From: Clostridiales bacterium Firm_18
GTDB lineage: Bacteria; Bacillota; Clostridia; Monoglobales; Firm-18
Length of the DNA stretch: 48,487 nucleotides
Direction: 5' to 3'
Assembly (NCBI GenBank): GCA_001604215.1
Contig: LVAX01000084.1
Location: forward strand, 1 to 48,487
Part shown: one piece after another, positions 35,115 to 44,600 of the stretch
Layout of the letters: every line of letters starts with the position of its first letter
How positions within the stretch are numbered: position 1 is the stretch's first letter
Position numbers and translations under genes: made by a program
The notes under the pieces: generated by a model
What the model was told of the DNA's origin: nothing
Database searches by the model: none
Seen by the model: only the letters and a program-made list of their open reading frames with translations

Positions 35115-35849
35115 ATGAAGGTTAATTATGTAGGTATTGCACCCTATCCACAATCCTATGCAAAGGCGCACATACACGATGAGTGGGAAATTATTTTAAA
35201 TTTAGAAGGATACGGTATTGCACGAATAGGGAATAAACAATACGAGTTTGCCCCGGGCACTATAACATGTATACCTCCGGGGGTCTCTCACTACAAAAGC
35301 GCAAAGGGCAAGTTCAAGGATATATTCTTACAAGTGGATGATCTGATACTGCCCACAAGGGATACGGTACCAGTTTTTAGCGATGATGAGGAATCAACAT
35401 TTGAAGCATTGATGTTCATGGCGCTAAGAGTGTTTTATAAAAAGAACCCGAATTATAGGTTGATTTTAGAGTCTATCTATGAAACCATGCGTCAACTGCT
35501 TATAAGCTGGTGCGGCGACAAGCCTAAAAACCAAGTAGTGGAGCTCTTTAAGAATGAGATTATTGTAAATTTTTCCAACCCGGACTTTCAAATTGCCCAA
35601 GCAATACAAAAAACAGGCTACTGCAAGGATTATTTTAGAAGATGCTTTAAAAAAGAAACAGGGGTAACACCTGTTTCTTATCTCATGAATCTAAGAATTG
35701 AATATGCGAAAAAGCTCCTATCCCAAAGCAGCGATAGAAAGCCATGCATTGCAGATGTTTCCCTTATGTCCGGCTTCTACGATTCGCGCTACTTTTCAAG
35801 GGTATTCAAAAAAGTCGTTGGTGTAACTCCCCTGGAGTATAGGTCGTAA
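35115..35849 (+). CDS. AraC-family transcriptional regulator of the sugar operon
   Basis: A 244-residue regulator: an N-terminal cupin domain (HIHDEWEIILNLEGYGIARI; FAPGTITCIPPGVSHY) and a C-terminal double-HTH AraC domain ending YFSRVFKKVVGVTPLEYRS. The frame is open from 35031, but AAAGGAGG lies just before the ATG at 35115, the correct start. It is transcribed divergently from rpiB, so it very probably senses a sugar and controls that operon and itself through the direct repeats upstream. Confidence 0.9.
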   Translation: MKVNYVGIAPYPQSYAKAHIHDEWEIILNLEGYGIARIGNKQYEFAPGTITCIPPGVSHYKSAKGKFKDIFLQVDDLILPTRDTVPVFSDDEESTFEALMFMALRVFYKKNPNYRLILESIYETMRQLLISWCGDKPKNQVVELFKNEIIVNFSNPDFQIAQAIQKTGYCKDYFRRCFKKETGVTPVSYLMNLRIEYAKKLLSQSSDRKPCIADVSLMSGFYDSRYFSRVFKKVVGVTPLEYRS

Positions 35850-35909
35850 ACGCGGCTTACAAAAATAACCGGGCTTGTTTACAAACATCAATTGCGGCAC
35901 AAGCGCAAT

Positions 35910-36608
35910 TTATGACGCAATGCTTCTTAATTTGTTTTTGTCAACTATTTTTATATCCCCGCGCGAGAGCTCCACAATACCCAGGCTTTCAAAATATTTT
36001 AACATACGGGACACTACCTCCCTTGCGCTTCCCAAATGATTCGCAATGGATTCATGAGTCATTTTTATGTATTGCGTCCCGTCAAGGGAGGATTGATCAA
36101 TTAAAAATATGGCAAGCCGTTTTTCAAATCTCATAAACAGCATTTGCTCCATTGCCCACATAACATCCGAAAAGTGCGAAGTAATTACCTTGTATGAAAA
36201 ATTCTCCACATATACGTTTTCTTTGCATAAGCGCTCAAATTCATTTTTAGCAAGCACAAAAACCTCGCTGCTCAGCTCTGCGTCTATATAAACGTCAAAG
36301 GTTATGCTGTCTAATATGCATGCCGCCGACAAGACGCATATTTCTCCCCTTCCCAGCCGGAAAAGGGTTGCTTCTTTGCCTTCTTCCGACAAAACATACG
36401 TCCTCAGCCTTCCGCTTTTTACCAGTAATATTCCGAGACAATCGTTTCCGCCCCTGTGTATCGTATGTCCTTTTTCATATTTTACAGGGAATATGTTGCT
36501 TAAAATCATTTCCTCCTGCCGGGCAGTAAGTTTATCCCAAAAGTCAAAATGCTTCTTAATAAATAATAAATCGTCCTTATCCAAAACAAACCGCCTCCCC
36601 GTTTCCAA
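35910..36608 (-). CDS. Crp/Fnr-family transcriptional regulator
   Basis: Up to 232 residues. An N-terminal cyclic-nucleotide-binding-type beta roll (YEKGHTIHRGGNDCLGILLVKSG) is followed by a Crp-type winged HTH (MTHESIANHLGSAREVVSRM). It has no Fnr-type N-terminal Cys cluster, so it does not sense oxygen by an iron-sulfur cluster. The frame starts with TTG at 36608; a GGGGAGG site lies inside it, with a second TTG at 36584 at good spacing, so the protein may be 224 residues. It lies 3 bases after the thioredoxin-reductase-like gene and is presumably cotranscribed. The effector is unknown. Confidence 0.85.
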   Translation of the reverse strand: METGRRFVLDKDDLLFIKKHFDFWDKLTARQEEMILSNIFPVKYEKGHTIHRGGNDCLGILLVKSGRLRTYVLSEEGKEATLFRLGRGEICVLSAACILDSITFDVYIDAELSSEVFVLAKNEFERLCKENVYVENFSYKVITSHFSDVMWAMEQMLFMRFEKRLAIFLIDQSSLDGTQYIKMTHESIANHLGSAREVVSRMLKYFESLGIVELSRGDIKIVDKNKLRSIAS

Positions 36609-36611
36609 TAT

Positions 36612-37478
36612 TTAAGCTCTTTTGTGCTCCCTTATATACTTTATAGCCTCCGTTCCCGCCTTTGCTCCGTCATAAACAGCCTTTGATATTTGCAGCATAC
36701 CCGCCGTGCAGTCCCCCGCCGCGAACAAGCCGGGCACATTTGTCGACATGTTTTCATCAACAACTATTTTATTGCCTTCGATTTGCGCTCCTACTTTTTT
36801 TGCAAGATCGGTGCTGCCCGCAACACCTACCGCGACAAAAACCCCGCTTACCTTAAGGGGCTCTCCCTTTTCAAACTCAACCTGCTCAACCGATTTGCTC
36901 CCGCTGATTTTTTTTACTTTTTCGGTCCTGAGCTTTAAATACGGGGGCACATTAAAAGAAGGCTTCAATCCGTTTGTCAAAATGGTTACTGACCCTGTAA
37001 CGGGTAAAAGCTCTTCGGCCTCGTGCAGGGCATATACTCCTTCACCCAATACGCATACATCTTTTCCCCTGTAGAAAAAACCGTCGCATACCGCGCAATA
37101 GCTAACACCCCTGCCCTCAAACTCCGCTAAGCCTTCAATTTTAGGCGTGCTGCGGGAGGTACCGGTTGCAACTATTACACACATTGCTTCAAACACTCGT
37201 GACTTGGTTTTCACAAGCAAATTTCCGGTATATTGTATGTTGACGACTTCATCCGTTATCATTTCAACACCCAGTCTCTTAACAGAAGCTATTCCGCTTC
37301 TTATAAGCTCTTCTCCCGATACCGGCTCGGGAAAACCGAAATAATTTTCGATTTTATCGGCCTTGGCAAGCGAACCGTTATCGCGCCCTATAATAAGCGT
37401 ATCAAGTCCGGCTCGTTTTGTATACAGGGCCGCGGAAAGCCCTGCCGGGCCGTTCCCGATTATTATTACGTCAAACAT
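36612..37478 (-). CDS. Thioredoxin-reductase-like FAD/NAD(P) oxidoreductase
   Basis: A 288-residue flavoprotein. The FAD motif GNGPAGLSAA is at 8-17 and the redox-active C128-A-V-C131 is in YCAVCDGFF. A degenerate nucleotide motif GEGVYA replaces the usual GGGNSA, and the C-terminal FAD motif is GLFAAGDC. It is slightly shorter than standard TrxB (~305-315). It probably reduces a disulfide partner using a flavin. The altered NAD(P) motif could mean a ferredoxin-dependent flavin thioredoxin reductase, as known in clostridia. AGGGGAAGG precedes the ATG. Paired with the Crp-type regulator. No thioredoxin gene is adjacent. Confidence 0.8.
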   Translation of the reverse strand: MFDVIIIGNGPAGLSAALYTKRAGLDTLIIGRDNGSLAKADKIENYFGFPEPVSGEELIRSGIASVKRLGVEMITDEVVNIQYTGNLLVKTKSRVFEAMCVIVATGTSRSTPKIEGLAEFEGRGVSYCAVCDGFFYRGKDVCVLGEGVYALHEAEELLPVTGSVTILTNGLKPSFNVPPYLKLRTEKVKKISGSKSVEQVEFEKGEPLKVSGVFVAVGVAGSTDLAKKVGAQIEGNKIVVDENMSTNVPGLFAAGDCTAGMLQISKAVYDGAKAGTEAIKYIREHKRA

Positions 37479-37679
37479 ACCCTTCCCCTCTCATCTTGCA
37501 TTTGCTCTTAATTTAAGTAAATTATAACACTTATTTGTTTTGTTTGCAATATCTGCTTTTTTTCGAAATTTCAACCACTTTAATTAATTCTTTATTACAA
37601 CAAATTTATTTTTATTGTATTTTTGCAAATAATATAAATAATATACAATAAATACACTTAAATTTTGTTTGTTTTAACG

Positions 37680-37708
37680 TTGACGTCTTTTTTTTTATAT
37701 TATAAAAT
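37680..37708 (+). promoter_or_regulatory. Candidate promoter of pckG
   Basis: TTGACG (37680-37685), 17-bp T-rich spacer, TAAAAT (37703-37708), about 42 bases before the start codon, in an AT-rich 270-bp gap with no gene. Confidence 0.45.
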
Positions 37709-37750
37709 CATAATGGGGAAATTTTTTAAATAACGAAAGGGAGAATAACA

Positions 37751-39544
37751 ATGATTTCTAACAAAAAATTGGAGGCGTGGGTAAAAGAAGTTGCCGACTT
37801 ATGCCAACCGGACGACATTTATTGGTGCGACGGTTCACAGGAGGAATATGACCGCATGTTACAGGAAACTGTAGATATCGGCATGGCAACTCCCTTAAAT
37901 CCTGAAAAACGGCCGGGTTGCGTATTGTTCCGCTCGCATCCGTCCGATGTTGCACGTGTTGAAGACAGGACATTCATATCTTCCGTAAAAGAAGAGGATG
38001 CGGGGCCCACAAACAATTGGATTGACCCTGTCGAGCTTAAAGCTACCATGACGGATTTATACCGCGGATGCATGAAGGGCAGAACAATGTACGTTATCCC
38101 GTTCAGCATGGGCCCGATTGGTTCGCCCATATCCAAAATAGGCGTTGAAATAACAGACAGCATTTATGTCGTTTTGAATATGCGGATTATGACTCGCATG
38201 GGCAAGGCGGTATTGGACGTTCTCGGCGAGAACGGGGATTTTGTCAAATGTCTTCATTCCGTCGGAGCACCCCTTGAAAAAGGTGAAAAGGATTCATCCT
38301 GGCCTTGCGCCCCGATGGACCAAAAATACATCAGCCATTTCCCAGAGGAAAGGACCATATGGTCTTACGGTTCAGGCTACGGCGGGAATGCGCTGCTTGG
38401 CAAAAAGTGCTTTGCGCTGCGCATAGCCTCCGTTCAGGCACGCGACGAAGGCTGGATGGCGGAGCATATGCTTATTTTGAAAATTACGGATCCCGACGGC
38501 AACAAAACATATATCGCCGGCGCATTTCCCAGTGCATGCGGAAAAACAAACCTTGCCATGCTGATACCCACTATCCCGGGTTGGAAGGTTGAAACAATCG
38601 GTGATGATATTGCCTGGATGAAATTCGGCAAGGACGGAAGGCTCTACGCAATTAACCCCGAAGCGGGATTTTTCGGCGTGGCCCCCGGCACATCAATGGA
38701 ATCAAATCCCAATGCCATGCACAGCATAGAAAAGAACACCATATTTACCAACGCGGCATTAACGGATGACAAAGATGTCTGGTGGGAAGGTATCGGCTAT
38801 GACGCCCCCGACCATTTAATAGACTGGAAAGGCAATGACTGGTCACCCTCTTCAAGCGAAAAAGCCGCACATCCCAACGCTCGCTTTACCGCACCCGCAA
38901 GCCAATGCCCTGTTATTTCGGACGATTGGGAAGACCCCAACGGAGTTCCCATTTCCGCTATTTTAATCGGCGGCAGACGGCCCAATACCATTCCTTTGGT
39001 GCATGAGAGCTTTGATTGGGAGCACGGTGTTTTTATGGGCTCTATAATGGGTTCGGAAATTACCGCAGCTACCATTTCGGACAATATCGGCCAGGTACGC
39101 CGCGACCCCTTTGCAATGCTTCCGTTTATCGGGTATCATGTATGTGATTACCTGCAGCACTGGCTTGATATCGGCAATATGACAACGTCCGACAAGCTGC
39201 CTAAAATATTTTATGTCAACTGGTTCCGCAAGGACGCAAACGGAAGATGGCTGTGGCCAGGCTTCGGCGAAAACAGCCGTGTTCTCAAATGGATAGTCGA
39301 AAGGGTATCGGGCAAAGGAGAAGCAGTTAAAACGCCTATCGGCTATATGCCTGCCAAGGGCGCTATCGACACCAACGGGCTTGATATCAGCGAAGGTGAC
39401 ATTAATGAACTGCTCAGCATAGATAAAAACATGTGGATTAAAGAAATAGAATCGATTAAAGAGCATTATAAAAAATTCGGCTCAAAGCTACCCAAAAAGC
39501 TTTCAGAGCAGCTTGAAGCTTTGGAAAAGCGTTTTGAAGATTGA
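37751..39544 (+). CDS. pckG: Phosphoenolpyruvate carboxykinase (GTP)
   Basis: A 597-residue cytoplasmic enzyme interconverting oxaloacetate plus GTP with PEP, CO2 and GDP. The nucleotide loop FPSACGKTN at 259-267 with hyper-reactive C263 identifies the GTP class. Other family blocks such as GDDIAWMKF and [13 protein letters not shown] follow. Length fits the family (~600). The ribosome site AAAGGGAG lies before the ATG. Monocistronic: its own promoter region upstream and a terminator downstream. In anaerobes it serves anaplerosis or energy-conserving carboxylation. Confidence 0.97.
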   Translation: MISNKKLEAWVKEVADLCQPDDIYWCDGSQEEYDRMLQETVDIGMATPLNPEKRPGCVLFRSHPSDVARVEDRTFISSVKEEDAGPTNNWIDPVELKATMTDLYRGCMKGRTMYVIPFSMGPIGSPISKIGVEITDSIYVVLNMRIMTRMGKAVLDVLGENGDFVKCLHSVGAPLEKGEKDSSWPCAPMDQKYISHFPEERTIWSYGSGYGGNALLGKKCFALRIASVQARDEGWMAEHMLILKITDPDGNKTYIAGAFPSACGKTNLAMLIPTIPGWKVETIGDDIAWMKFGKDGRLYAINPEAGFFGVAPGTSMESNPNAMHSIEKNTIFTNAALTDDKDVWWEGIGYDAPDHLIDWKGNDWSPSSSEKAAHPNARFTAPASQCPVISDDWEDPNGVPISAILIGGRRPNTIPLVHESFDWEHGVFMGSIMGSEITAATISDNIGQVRRDPFAMLPFIGYHVCDYLQHWLDIGNMTTSDKLPKIFYVNWFRKDANGRWLWPGFGENSRVLKWIVERVSGKGEAVKTPIGYMPAKGAIDTNGLDISEGDINELLSIDKNMWIKEIESIKEHYKKFGSKLPKKLSEQLEALEKRFED

Positions 39545-39570
39545 GGTTAAAAAAATTAATATTTAAAAAA

Positions 39571-39606
39571 AGTGTTCGGGCGCACAGCGCATCGAACACT
39601 TTTTTT
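39571..39606 (+). terminator. Rho-independent terminator of pckG
   Basis: AGTGTTCG…CGAACACT stem with an inner GCGC/GCGC helix, followed by TTTTTTT. The stem sequence resembles the start of the dispersed repeat at 29911 and 42171. Confidence 0.85.
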
Positions 39607-39677
39607 GAAATTTAATATAAACGCTCCGGCAGAATAACCCCGCTTTCACCCGAAACTGCGCGGTGCAAATCTGTTTT

Positions 39678-40745
39678 TTAATAACGCCCTGATTTTTTAA
39701 CTAAATCTATAACCTGCTGAAAGTCCTTCAGGCTTACATTATTGGGAATAGAGTGGTCCGTAGAGAAAATATATCCCCCCGATTCTTTCAATACAGGAAG
39801 GGTTTTTTCTATCTCTGCAGTTATTGCTTCAATATCACTCCATAATACGGCATTGACACCGCCATGCAAAACAAGGTCATTCCCATACTTTTTTTTGATT
39901 TCAACGGGATTCATTCCCGCCTTTACTTCCAAAGGATTCAATGCATCCAGTCCGATATCCACAAGCTCAGGTATGAATGGGTTAATATCTCCGCAGGAGT
40001 GAAGATGCGCCTTGATGCCTTTGCTGTGAGCCCATTCAATTGCCCTTTTATGAACCGGCTTTAATAACTCTCTGTACATATTTACTGAAAAGAATTGATT
40101 ATTCTTATATCCCATGTCGTCCGGCCATTTTATACTGTCAAAACGATAGCCCTTTTCCCAAACCATGTCAAATAATGCAATATTCATGTCAAGATAATGG
40201 TTAAACATATCTACACACCAGTCAGGGTCTTCCACCAAAGCCATTAAAAACCTTTCGGTGCCTACCGTCCATGAATGAGTTACATCAAAACCGAACCAGA
40301 AGTTCGCAACAATCCACTGTCCTTCTTCAACCCATTTTTTATAGTTGGATTCAAGATAATTCCAATCAATCCTGTCGCTGCTTGGAACCATTCTCTTTTT
40401 TGCTTCTAACCATTTATCCGGCGCAGTTATGGTGAAATCCAAAAAATCCGGGGTGGAATCCTCCGCTTTGAAACTTTTCAAGGTTGCTCCCCATGAAGTT
40501 GTATAAATTATGTAATTCTCTGTTTCCTCAATTGTTTTACACTCATACCGGGGCGTAATATCCACATCAATAAACGCAATTTTATCCAGGTCGAAATAAT
40601 CCGTATAATCCATGTTGTCCGGCATACCCTCCCGGTGCCAGCGATTAACAGTGCCCCTCCAAGGGGAATCCCATATAGGTATCCTGTCTGCTTCTTTATG
40701 CTCAAACATCCTGCTGATTCGTTCTTTGCTTGTCAGTTTGCTCAT
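39678..40745 (-). CDS. Uroporphyrinogen decarboxylase (UroD) family protein, methyltransferase-like
   Basis: A 355-residue cytoplasmic TIM barrel. It has the HLHSCGDINPFIPELVDIGL segment common to UroD-family corrinoid/CoM methyltransferases and lacks the N-terminal features of true HemE. The frame is open to 40916, but AGGAGG lies 8 bases before the ATG at 40745, the correct start. Family members in anaerobes often demethylate methylated compounds with a corrinoid partner; none is adjacent here. It is divergent from an AraC-type regulator that now carries a nonsense codon. The substrate is unknown. Confidence 0.75.
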   Translation of the reverse strand: MSKLTSKERISRMFEHKEADRIPIWDSPWRGTVNRWHREGMPDNMDYTDYFDLDKIAFIDVDITPRYECKTIEETENYIIYTTSWGATLKSFKAEDSTPDFLDFTITAPDKWLEAKKRMVPSSDRIDWNYLESNYKKWVEEGQWIVANFWFGFDVTHSWTVGTERFLMALVEDPDWCVDMFNHYLDMNIALFDMVWEKGYRFDSIKWPDDMGYKNNQFFSVNMYRELLKPVHKRAIEWAHSKGIKAHLHSCGDINPFIPELVDIGLDALNPLEVKAGMNPVEIKKKYGNDLVLHGGVNAVLWSDIEAITAEIEKTLPVLKESGGYIFSTDHSIPNNVSLKDFQQVIDLVKKSGRY

Positions 40746-40943
40746 ACCCTGACCCTCCTCAAGATTAGTTCTTATATAGGGTATTATACTATAAACAGTT
40801 TTAAATTTATTTGTATATTTTTGTTTTTTGGTTGTATGTTCTTGTGCAATCATGGAAAACATGGTAAAATCATAAAGGAAAACAAAATGTCCGATAAATG
40901 AAGCCTGCACAACCATACGAAATAGCGATAAGAAGGGATTTTA

Positions 40944-41843
40944 ATGGCCTCGTCAATCAACTTAGAATTATCAAGTATTTTTTAATATGTTTATCTCACT
41001 GCGTACATAAGATACTGTGCGGAGGATAAATATTTAAAATTCTGGGAATTAAAAGACAGAAAAATAGGAAATCATGAATTTTTATTAATTACCAAAGGCA
41101 CAGGACAATTCAACATCAATAACCGGACGTATAACGTAAAAGAAAATGATCTGGTTCTTTTTAAACCTAACATTCGCCACAACGGAAAGTCTGTCACGCT
41201 GCCCTTTGAATTTCTTTGCATTCATTTTGACATCTATGTTTCAAATATAAAAAGCACTTTAAATATAAGCTCAAAAAGCACCTTAGCGCATCATTATGAA
41301 ACCGCGCCGGAAAATCCTGTTAATTTTTTAAAAGTCAAGCTGAATTTTCCCGAGCACATATCAATTCATAATTCCCAAAGCATGCAATTGTTATTAAAAA
41401 AGATTATAGCCGAAAAACAAAAGCGTCAAACAGGATCTGATATATTAACCAAATCATATTTTGTTGAATTTCTTATAGCATTGCTGAGGGAACAAAGTCA
41501 AAGCTTTGAAACAAATAAATACCCGGACGAAATTATACGAGTTATTAATTATATAAAATCAAATTACATGCACAGAATCCGCCTTTGGGAACTATCAAAT
41601 CAAGTTCATTTGGAACCGACATATTTAAGCAAACTATTTTTGAAACATACCGGTTATAACATTACAAAATTTATTATTAAGCATAGACTTTTGGTTGCAA
41701 AGGAGCAGCTTCTGGAAACGGATAATAAAATAGAGGAAATTGCAATTAGTACCGGTTTTTGCGATTTACATCACTTTTCAAAAGTTTTCAGGGCATATGA
41801 AGGCATATCTCCATCTCAATACAGAAATATGAAAAAATTATAA
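40944..41843 (+). pseudogene. AraC-family regulator interrupted by an in-frame stop
   Basis: A start ATG at 40944 has AAGAAGGG before it. The frame reads MASSINLELSSIF and hits TAA at 40983-40985. The same frame then continues uninterrupted to 41843 with a cupin domain (FLLITKGTGQFNINNRTYNV; LVLFKPNIRHNG) and a full double-HTH AraC domain ending FSKVFRAYEGISPSQYRNM. Without the stop it would be a normal ~299-residue AraC protein. No ATG, GTG or TTG lies just after the stop; the first internal ATG (41382) would give only the DNA-binding half (153 residues). It is divergent from the UroD-family gene, its likely target. Confidence 0.8.
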
Positions 41844-41923
41844 ATAATGCCTGCCGAATAATTCTGCGCCTTGGCATAAGAGAGTTGAACTCCATATGCC
41901 TAAGCAAAGTGCCGAATACCGGA

Positions 41924-42145
41924 TTAGTGTTTTTTGTAACTGATGCCCAAAACGTCCCTTACTATAAAGACAAAACCTTTAGCGGGGCTTGGAATTTTTA
42001 TGTCCAACACAAAAAGCAGCGACAATATAAACGCCATTGAATAAATTACAGAAAAAGCAATAACATCTGCCCTGCCTCTTTTTTTTAAAATAGGCGGCAA
42101 GTCAATGGCGGCTATTATTATAAAAATTAGAACCAATAAAATCAT
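41924..42145 (-). CDS. Small two-helix membrane protein, germinant receptor D-like
   Basis: 73 residues with two TM helices (LLVLIFIIIAAIDLPPIL and VIAFSVIYSMAFILSLLFVL) and a short basic linker. It lies after gerAB in the same direction. Known: many ger operons carry a small two-TM 'D' gene whose product modulates germinant receptor function. Size, topology and position fit. It is separated from gerAB by a dispersed repeat (42171-42305). Confidence 0.6.
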   Translation of the reverse strand: MILLVLIFIIIAAIDLPPILKKRGRADVIAFSVIYSMAFILSLLFVLDIKIPSPAKGFVFIVRDVLGISYKKH

Positions 42146-42170
42146 GTCTTTTCTGCACTCCCTGCCCCTG

Positions 42171-42305
42171 TTTTTTTAATTTATAGGAAACCCAATCAAA
42201 ATCCGCGCAATTTCACGCTCCGGCGGAATGAATCCGCCTACGCTTACGCTCGCGCGGCGAGCGGTAGCGTTCGGAAAAGCGCTACGCGCCCGAACGCTTT
42301 ATTAT
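42171..42305 (-). repeat. Dispersed GC-rich palindromic repeat, copy 2
   Basis: An inverted copy of 29911-30045, matching over most of its length, including the GGCGGATTCATTCCGCC hairpin and the TTTCCTATAAATTAAAAAA end. The second arm of the 10-bp stem is changed here. The element reaches into the end of gerAB: the last codons and the TAG stop (42282) lie within it. Confidence 0.7.
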
Positions 42306-43373
42306 CTTTGCAACAATTATCGTAATTGCCGGAATTACTGCCTGAAACAATGTTGAAAAAATCGAAGCGGTATCAACGCCCCACTCTAAGTTTTCAGCGG
42401 TTGTTTCAAAAACAAAAAACGAGTATATCAAAGCTATTGCACCGATTGATATTGTAATATGCTTAAATCCGCTTAAGTTAAAGACCTGTGATATTCCAAG
42501 CGAAGCGGCATAAATTATAACGCTGGTTTTATAAAATAGCATTATTATAATGGCAAGCGCGTAAAAAATTTCAAGCCGTGTAAAAAACTCTTCAACATCA
42601 ATAAGCCTTTGAGTTTCAAAGGAAGGATATTGCGCAATCGTAATTGCATCCCCAAGCACTAAAATATCTCTTAAAAAAATAATGAGAATGCCTGCCAAGC
42701 CTATCAGCGCACCGAAAAAATATGCTTTTTTAATGTCGGCATGCTTTCCGGTCACAAAAGGTATAAAAAGCAAAAAAATAAATATTTCCCCTATCGGTAT
42801 GGCTGCCACAACATGGGATGCCCTGGCATATTCCGCAAATTCTTGGGAAAAAACGGGTAAGAGGTTTTCCATATTCATATTGTTTATACTTATCAATGTT
42901 GAAGAGATAATTAACAAAAACGATATAAAAATGAAAAACATGACGTGCCTTACAAGCGTTTCAAAACCGCTTCTTGCCGACCACGCACATACCGCAATAA
43001 AAGTAATTCCGATTACAACGGGCGGCGTTTCCGGAAGAATATTTATCGAAACAAAAGAAACCACATCTCTTATATTTAAAGAACCGATTGTCAAAAAAAA
43101 CCAAATATATAATAACGAAACGGCTTTTCCTGTTTTTCCGAACACCAGATCATTTATTTGTATCAGGTTTTTTTGCGGAAAGCTTTTAATAAGCGAAAAA
43201 TACAAAAGCAAAACCGGGATAAAAGCTAAAAACCCGGCAATTATTGCTATCCATGATTCCTGCTTGATAATACTTATATAAAATGCCTGCACGAGAGGCG
43301 ATGAGAGTATAAAGCAAGCAACGCAGAAGATAAAATGATTTGGCGTTATACTTCCCTTTTCCTGTCTTATCAT
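42282..43373 (-). CDS. gerAB: Spore germination protein GerAB/YndE-type permease
   Basis: A 363-residue inner-spore-membrane protein with about ten TM helices, of the amino-acid-permease-like GerAB family. It is thought to bind the germinant. It starts MIRQEKGSITPNHFIFCVAC, typical of the group. The final residues (KRSGA) are encoded by the invading repeat element, so the original C-terminus has been replaced. It is 27 bases after gerAC. Confidence 0.92.
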   Translation of the reverse strand: MIRQEKGSITPNHFIFCVACFILSSPLVQAFYISIIKQESWIAIIAGFLAFIPVLLLYFSLIKSFPQKNLIQINDLVFGKTGKAVSLLYIWFFLTIGSLNIRDVVSFVSINILPETPPVVIGITFIAVCAWSARSGFETLVRHVMFFIFISFLLIISSTLISINNMNMENLLPVFSQEFAEYARASHVVAAIPIGEIFIFLLFIPFVTGKHADIKKAYFFGALIGLAGILIIFLRDILVLGDAITIAQYPSFETQRLIDVEEFFTRLEIFYALAIIIMLFYKTSVIIYAASLGISQVFNLSGFKHITISIGAIALIYSFFVFETTAENLEWGVDTASIFSTLFQAVIPAITIIVAKIIKRSGA

Positions 43374-43400
43374 AAATATCGCACCACCCTTTTTTAAACA

Positions 43401-44600
43401 TTAACTTGGCGGGTTCTCCAGTTTGTTAATTTCCCCTATCTCGTCTATTTTAACTTCGGCCTTCACATCAAGCTGCACGCCGGGCAGCATACTATACCAG
43501 CCCTCTTTTATTTCAATCCATTTTTTGGTATCATGCCGTCTGATATAATCACCTATTCCCAAAAAATCGCTTTCATATTCCGCCGACTTTTCAAAAGCCG
43601 CTTTTATTTCATCCTCAATAACCTTGCTTGCGCCTTCCCGCGCTGCTTTTATAACATCCTTTACCCCAACACCTTCAAATCCTTTTAACTCACCCAAATC
43701 TCCCGTGCATTTTGCCTTAATACTGACGGATACGGTATTGTCCTCGCCGACCTTAACCTTCATTTTGCCGCTTGTTTTTTTTATTTCCACCGCGCAAAAG
43801 CTATTTTCATCAATGCTTGCGTTAATTATTCCTCCTTCCACCTTCCCTTTTGCCCACAGGTAACCTCTTGTTGCAACTTTGTCAATACTTCCCACATATT
43901 TATCATGCTTAAAAACCGCCATACCCTCAATTGTAACAATATCTTCGTCCTGATCCCCGCTTTCTTTTTTTACCAGTGTCAGCAAAGGGTCTATATCCTT
44001 GTTTTCAAGCTTTTGTACAAGCTCGATCAATTTAACGCCGGCAGATGCCGATAATGATACCTGATTATGAATAAGCTTGTCAATTTTAACTGCGGGTATT
44101 TTTTCAAACTTGGGCTCTATGCTTAAAATGTCCCTTGCCATGCCTTCCGAAACCAATACCCAGACATTTTGACGCGTTTCATGGTACCGCAAAAAAAAGT
44201 CAAGATATTTTTTTAAACCGCGCCTTGCAACCTCTTCATTAAAAATAATTGCATAATTTTGCTGGAAAAAGGGCTTCCTGCCATATTGCTTGTTAAGCTT
44301 TCTTACCTGCGAAAATATCGGGCCGCACTCGGCTTTTAAATTTATAAAGGCTTTACCGTCCTCTGATTCTTGACTCGAGCCTTCTCCTCCTCTGCCTTGA
44401 CTTGACTTGGATGTTTCTTCCATCTTTGCAACCTGCAGCGTCAGCTCCAATTCCTTTTCGGTGCAAGGGTCAAGCCCGACACCCAAGACATATGAAATGG
44501 AATTCATTTCACGCCTGTCCCAGCATGCGGATAAAAAAAATACTGTAAACCATGTGAAAAAAATCAAAGCTATGCGCTTTAAAGCTGTTATCAAAATCAC
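43401..44600 (-). CDS. gerAC: Spore germination lipoprotein GerAC
   Basis: A 399-residue lipoprotein of the Ger(x)C family. The signal peptide ends FFLSACWDRREM with lipid-modified C26, followed by the family pattern SYVLGVGLDP. It is the outer component of the germinant receptor. The start overlaps the gerAA stop in ATGA (4-base overlap), showing coupling. A low-complexity Ser/Gly/Gln insertion at ~residue 60-80 is variable in this family. Confidence 0.93.
   Translation of the reverse strand: MILITALKRIALIFFTWFTVFFLSACWDRREMNSISYVLGVGLDPCTEKELELTLQVAKMEETSKSSQGRGGEGSSQESEDGKAFINLKAECGPIFSQVRKLNKQYGRKPFFQQNYAIIFNEEVARRGLKKYLDFFLRYHETRQNVWVLVSEGMARDILSIEPKFEKIPAVKIDKLIHNQVSLSASAGVKLIELVQKLENKDIDPLLTLVKKESGDQDEDIVTIEGMAVFKHDKYVGSIDKVATRGYLWAKGKVEGGIINASIDENSFCAVEIKKTSGKMKVKVGEDNTVSVSIKAKCTGDLGELKGFEGVGVKDVIKAAREGASKVIEDEIKAAFEKSAEYESDFLGIGDYIRRHDTKKWIEIKEGWYSMLPGVQLDVKAEVKIDEIGEINKLENPPS

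Noticed and set aside
42682..43281. 199-codon plus-strand frame opposite gerAB
   Set aside because: Shadow frame; the opposite strand encodes the expected ten-helix permease.
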